From assembly GCA_013151215.1 (NCBI GenBank), contig JAADIS010000110.1:22115-86114 (forward strand): a stretch of DNA of 64,000 nt, in the 5' to 3' direction. Made by a program: the position numbers and the translations under genes. How positions within the stretch are numbered: the first letter of the stretch is position 1; each line of letters opens with the position of its first letter. Shown in pieces: positions 60,781-64,000 of the stretch. Source of the stretch: Chlorobiota bacterium. GTDB lineage: Bacteria; Bacteroidota; Bacteroidia; Bacteroidales; F082. Under the pieces are notes generated by a model. The model had not been told where the DNA came from, did no database searches, and saw only the letters and a list, made by a program, of their open reading frames with translations.

Positions 60781-61781
60781 TGGTATATTTGAAAAACCTG
60801 ATGAGACTGCCCGGCTTGTACTCAAGATTACAAGGGAATTTGAAATTCCAGAAGAAGTTTTTAAATAAGACTTTGGTTGTTGATATAGCTGAAAGCAAAA
60901 AAACAAATGATGACAGCCTTAGCGACAAGGATTACCTTAAGATTACTAATTATTACGGTTTGGCCGTACCGGCTGTCCTGGGTGAATCTTTCTGTGTTTT
61001 GAGGGGTAGGGATATGACTGAAGATGAACGCATGGCCTTGAGCTACCTGGGCGGCTTAACGGGTTTGTTCGATGATTTCTTCGATGAGAAAGGTATGACG
61101 GAAGAACATATCTTACAACTTATCAGCAATACCAATAATCCGGTATTCCACAGTTCACACGAAAAACTGTTTATCGACTTTTACAGTAAGGCCCTCGAAA
61201 ACACTTCCGACAAGAGCCTGCTGATGGACTATTTCACCAAAGTTTATGAGGCTCAGGTCTTAAGCAAGAAACAAGTTTCCGGTTTTATCGATTCCAACGA
61301 AATTAAGTCGATTACTTATGAAAAGGGTGGTATATCGCTTTTGTTCTACCGATGTGCCCTTGATGGAAAGATGGATAATATGGAAAAACTCCTCCTTTAT
61401 AAATTAGGCGGCCTGATGCAATTGGAAAACGACATCTTCGATATTTATAAGGACAATGCCGGAGGCATTAAGACTTTACCGACAACGGAGACACAGATGG
61501 GCAAAGTTCGTGATTTATACAAATCCTTGGTTGTTGAGGTGTTTGATGATGTTTTGAGAACATCTTATTCCCCTCAAGGGAAAAAAGCCTTTAACAGTAT
61601 CCTTTCTATGATACTTTGCAGGGGTTTTGTTTGTTTGGATATGTTGGAGTGTTTGCAAGAGAAAACCAATGGTGTTTTTTCAATTGAAAAATATGACCGA
61701 AAAGATTTGATATGCGATATGGAAAAACCTGTAAATATTTTGAAGACAATAAATTACTTTGCTAAATATACAAATTCTTAA
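60777..61781 (+). CDS. Class I isoprenoid synthase-like protein
   Basis: A 334-residue all-helical protein. It carries an aspartate-rich motif DDFFDE at residues 99-104 (preceded by GGLTGLF) and a second metal-binding-like motif NDIFDIYKD at 218-226 in LGGLMQLENDIFDIYKDNAGG. The spacing and helical context match trans-prenyltransferases and terpene synthases. EKGG near 182-185 lies where substrate diphosphate is bound. It is too divergent for me to call a product. Together with the coupled methyltransferase it suggests synthesis of a methylated isoprenoid. Start ATG at 60777 overlaps the methyltransferase end; csaA follows three bases after its stop. Confidence 0.72.
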   Translation: MMVYLKNLMRLPGLYSRLQGNLKFQKKFLNKTLVVDIAESKKTNDDSLSDKDYLKITNYYGLAVPAVLGESFCVLRGRDMTEDERMALSYLGGLTGLFDDFFDEKGMTEEHILQLISNTNNPVFHSSHEKLFIDFYSKALENTSDKSLLMDYFTKVYEAQVLSKKQVSGFIDSNEIKSITYEKGGISLLFYRCALDGKMDNMEKLLLYKLGGLMQLENDIFDIYKDNAGGIKTLPTTETQMGKVRDLYKSLVVEVFDDVLRTSYSPQGKKAFNSILSMILCRGFVCLDMLECLQEKTNGVFSIEKYDRKDLICDMEKPVNILKTINYFAKYTNS

Positions 61782-61784
61782 ATA

Positions 61785-62123
61785 ATGGAAGAGATAAACT
61801 GGGATGATTTTAACAAGGTGGACTTAAGAGTTGGAAAGATTGTGGATGTTGAAGATTTTCCTCAGGCAAGAAAAGCCGCATGGAAACTTAAAATTGATTT
61901 TGGACCGGAAGTAGGTATCAAAATGTCTAGTGCGCAAATTACCGATTTGTATACAAAAGACGAATTGTTGGGAAAACAAATAATTGGTGTTGTGAATTTC
62001 CCTCCTAAGCAAATTGGGCCGTTTGTTTCTGAATGTTTAGTTACGGGATTTGCCAGGGAAAACGGGGAAGTTGTCCTTGCTGTCCCGGATAAAGACTCTG
62101 TTTTAGGAGCAAAACTTATTTAA
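61785..62123 (+). CDS. csaA: CsaA-like tRNA-binding protein
   Basis: A 112-residue protein with the OB-fold tRNA-binding domain: [32 protein letters not shown] near 8-39, [33 protein letters not shown] near 46-78 and [21 protein letters not shown]. The family binds tRNA and was described as a chaperone-like secretion protein. It lies three bases after the isoprenoid-synthase-like gene and converges with the flavin reductase gene. A functional link to the two preceding genes is unclear. Confidence 0.93.
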   Translation: MEEINWDDFNKVDLRVGKIVDVEDFPQARKAAWKLKIDFGPEVGIKMSSAQITDLYTKDELLGKQIIGVVNFPPKQIGPFVSECLVTGFARENGEVVLAVPDKDSVLGAKLI

Positions 62124-62135
62124 TTAAAACTATAA

Positions 62136-63002
62136 CTAAAGCCCAAGAAGAAGTACTTTTAACGCTTCCATAACTTTGTTTTCGGTTATAAGTTTTTTAG
62201 CGAAATTATGCTTCGAAGTTTCATCTTTGGCCAAAGAGCGGTACATGGGATTTTTCATTGCATCGATAAGATCTTTTTTGTCTGGCAAGGCCTCCACATT
62301 GCCAAGGATTCCTAAGTCGTTGCCTGTGAGTACTTTGCTAAACCGGATACTCTCGGGTAATGAATCAACGCCTATCCCTAATGTAGATATTGGTTTTTGA
62401 ACGATGAAATTTGCATTTCCGCTGGTGCGAGTATAGTAATCGCCGCCCAAACGGCCGACCAGATCAATCTTGTCAGGATGAATATTTCCGTTTGCATCGT
62501 AAATATTTTCATCGGCATGAGCATATAGCAATTCGCAAATAACAAGGTTTCCTGAGCCGGCTTTTCCGCTGGTTTCAATTATTTCCCTGACCTTGCACTC
62601 GAATTGTAGTGGCGACTCCTTTACCCTGGGTGGTTTCACTTTAAGCGATTCAACCGCCGTAAAACCTGCTTTTTCAAATTCGTTGACTCCTTTGGGATAT
62701 TCGGTACTGCTGAGGCTTATCTGCTGTACCATGTTGTAATTCACAACGTTAATTACGACCTCCGGAACTTCCTTTACATTGTCTAGCGTATGTTTGCTAG
62801 TGTTGTCGCGACCTCTACGAGCGGGCGAAAATATAATCGTAGTTGGATTTATGCCGAAAACATTATAAAAACTAAAGGGGGAAAGATTTACGTTCCCGTC
62901 TTTGTCAATTGTGCTGGCAAGTGCTATTGGCCGGGGGTTTATCCCCGATTGCAGTAGTTTTAATAATTCCGGATTGCTGAGTTTGGTGGGATCTATTTCC
63001 AT
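62136..63002 (-). CDS. Flavin reductase family (FMN-binding) protein
   Basis: A 288-residue protein with a flavin-reductase-like split barrel at ~15-200. Motifs: INPRPIALASTIDKDGNVNLSPFSFYNVFGINPTTIIFSPA near 20-60, NVVNYNMVQQISLSSTEYPKGVNEFEKAGFT near 88-118 and FECKVREIIETSGKAGSGNLVICELL near 134-159. It lies one base after the fumarylacetoacetase gene on the same strand, suggesting a role in aromatic amino-acid breakdown. The C-terminal ~80 residues are an extra helical part. Confidence 0.9.
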   Translation of the reverse strand: MEIDPTKLSNPELLKLLQSGINPRPIALASTIDKDGNVNLSPFSFYNVFGINPTTIIFSPARRGRDNTSKHTLDNVKEVPEVVINVVNYNMVQQISLSSTEYPKGVNEFEKAGFTAVESLKVKPPRVKESPLQFECKVREIIETSGKAGSGNLVICELLYAHADENIYDANGNIHPDKIDLVGRLGGDYYTRTSGNANFIVQKPISTLGIGVDSLPESIRFSKVLTGNDLGILGNVEALPDKKDLIDAMKNPMYRSLAKDETSKHNFAKKLITENKVMEALKVLLLGL

Positions 63003-63003
63003 A

Positions 63004-64000
63004 TCAGTATTTTTTAGCGGGCAAAACTTTTGTTACCGATTCGCCAAAGCCAATACGGTGGCCATTCTTCATGCAATACGCCCTCATAATTATTGTGTCG
63101 TTGTCGAGAATGAATTTTCGTTCGCTACCGTCGCTTAGCTTCAGTGGCTTTTTTCCGCCCCAACTAAGTTCAAGCATAGAGCCGTAAGCCTGTGGTTCCG
63201 GCCCCGAAATGGTTCCGGATGCATACATGTCCCCTACATTTATATTGCAGCCGTTTACAGTATGGTGAGCAAGTTGTTGGGCAATATTCCAATATAAATA
63301 CTTATGATTGGATTTTGAAACGAGGTTTTCCTCACCCTTCCCTGGTTTGATAAAAACCTCTAAGTTGATATCGAAATTTCTATTTCCCTCCGATTTTAAA
63401 TATGGTAAAACTTCAGGCTCCTGTTTCGGGCCTTCGACCCTGAAAGGTTCCAACGCGTCGAGTGTAACTATCCATGGTGATATTACTGAGCCGAAGTTCT
63501 TAGAGAGGAATGGTCCCAAAGGTACATATTCCCATTTTTGTATATCCCTTGCCGACAGGTCGTTGAAAACCACAAGGCCGAAAATATAATCTTCCGCATC
63601 TTTAACAATCACGCTGTCGCCGAGTTTTGTCGATTTGCCTACAACAAATGCCATTTCCAGTTCAAAGTCGAATAAACGGCTTGGGCCGAAAACAGGCTTG
63701 TCTTCTCTTCCCCGGGAGGCATTGTTTGACCATTAGGCCTGTGTATGTCGGTTCCGGATACAACGATGGAGGAAGCCCTGCCGTGATATCCTACTGGAAG
63801 GCTTTTCCAGTTTGGGAACAAGGCGTTCTCAGGGTCGCGGAACATGCTTCCAACATTGGTGGCATGCTCGATGGAAGAATAAAAGTCGGTATAATCGCCA
63901 ACCTCAACAGGCATATGCATGGTAACGTCTTCGGATTTATGCAAAACCTTCTTTTTAAGACTATTATCATCCCTGATAAGTTCATTGCCAGTTTCAAACA
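63004..64000 (-). pseudogene. Fumarylacetoacetase, frameshifted and truncated by the window edge
   Basis: This gene should encode the last enzyme of tyrosine degradation, splitting fumarylacetoacetate into fumarate and acetoacetate. One minus-strand frame, open from the right edge down to ~63710, encodes [21 protein letters not shown] and [23 protein letters not shown], the metal- and substrate-binding N half of the core. From ~63705 to 63004 the coding moves to another frame: [21 protein letters not shown], then FNDLSARDIQKWEYVPLGPFLSKNF and GDMYASGTISGPEP. The shift is one base, at or beside CCCCGGG (63710-63716). It may be a real mutation or a homopolymer sequencing error. The N terminus lies outside the window. 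Confidence 0.85.

Noticed and set aside
1..64000. tRNA, rRNA, CRISPR array, IS element or prophage
   Set aside because: I saw no T-arm/CCA-type tRNA ends, no evenly spaced repeats, and no transposase, integrase or phage structural gene in either strand.

Overview
The window comes from a member of the Bacteroidota, most likely class Bacteroidia (Bacteroidales/Marinilabiliales-like). The evidence is gene content: Rho with a long charged N-terminal insertion, an FtcD fusion, a NagZ/beta-lactamase fusion, rpmG-DUF4295-ftsY, DUF1573, DUF3078, DUF4293 and DUF5362 proteins, signal peptidase I with an extra membrane domain, and transketolase split into two genes. Many genes are also preceded by the Bacteroidota -7 box TAnnTTTG, and Shine-Dalgarno sequences are mostly weak. 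No rRNA, tRNA, CRISPR array, IS element or prophage was seen. Layout: 1-10.1 kb is a divergent cell-envelope cluster. Leftward it encodes an LPP20-like secreted protein, a transglutaminase-like protein with beta-propeller-type repeats, a periplasmic right-handed-repeat protein with a C-terminal potassium-channel-like pore, a membrane protein and the start of another secreted protein. Rightward it encodes a zinc-ribbon protein, a CsgG-like protein with TPR and SH3 modules, a large LPP20-like protein and a DUF5362 membrane protein. I know of no characterised system with this composition. 10.1-15.4 kb holds a palindrome-rich spacer, a lipoprotein and a leftward set: transketolase N half, a VWA protein inserted between the halves, transketolase C half, shikimate kinase. 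15.4-25 kb carries a 0.7 kb spacer, NagZ fused to a beta-lactamase-fold domain, a membrane protein plus rhomboid protease, a propeller-type sensor histidine kinase without receiver or DNA-binding domain, and a divergent DHH-like protein. 25-34 kb has lepB, ftsK, a LolA-like carrier, DUF423, a YkoF-like/PnuC/NadR-like vitamin uptake operon, a glycosyltransferase and a universal stress protein. 34-42.6 kb has DUF1573, rho, DUF4293, a YfcE-like phosphoesterase, DUF3078, a double TonB_C protein, rmuC, rlmB and rplS. 42.8-49.6 kb has a LolC/E-FtsX type permease, NamZ muramidase, a Kef-type antiporter, an orphan hypA, an aspartate aminotransferase, a second DUF1573 protein and an Rrf2 regulator whose promoter lies inside a perfect dyad. 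49.8-54.2 kb has an ArsP_2-type metal exporter, cysH, a MATE exporter and a PadR/PspC pair with an AGTACT-repeat promoter. 54.3-64 kb has a TIGR01777 epimerase, a hypothetical protein, ftcD, marC, rpmG, DUF4295 (missed by a 60-codon cutoff), ftsY, a tightly coupled methyltransferase plus class I isoprenoid-synthase-like pair, csaA, a flavin reductase, and a fumarylacetoacetase gene that is frameshifted and runs off the window. The most promising undescribed items are the methyltransferase/isoprenoid-synthase pair at 59.9-61.8 kb and the CsgG/LPP20/channel envelope cluster at 0-10 kb.
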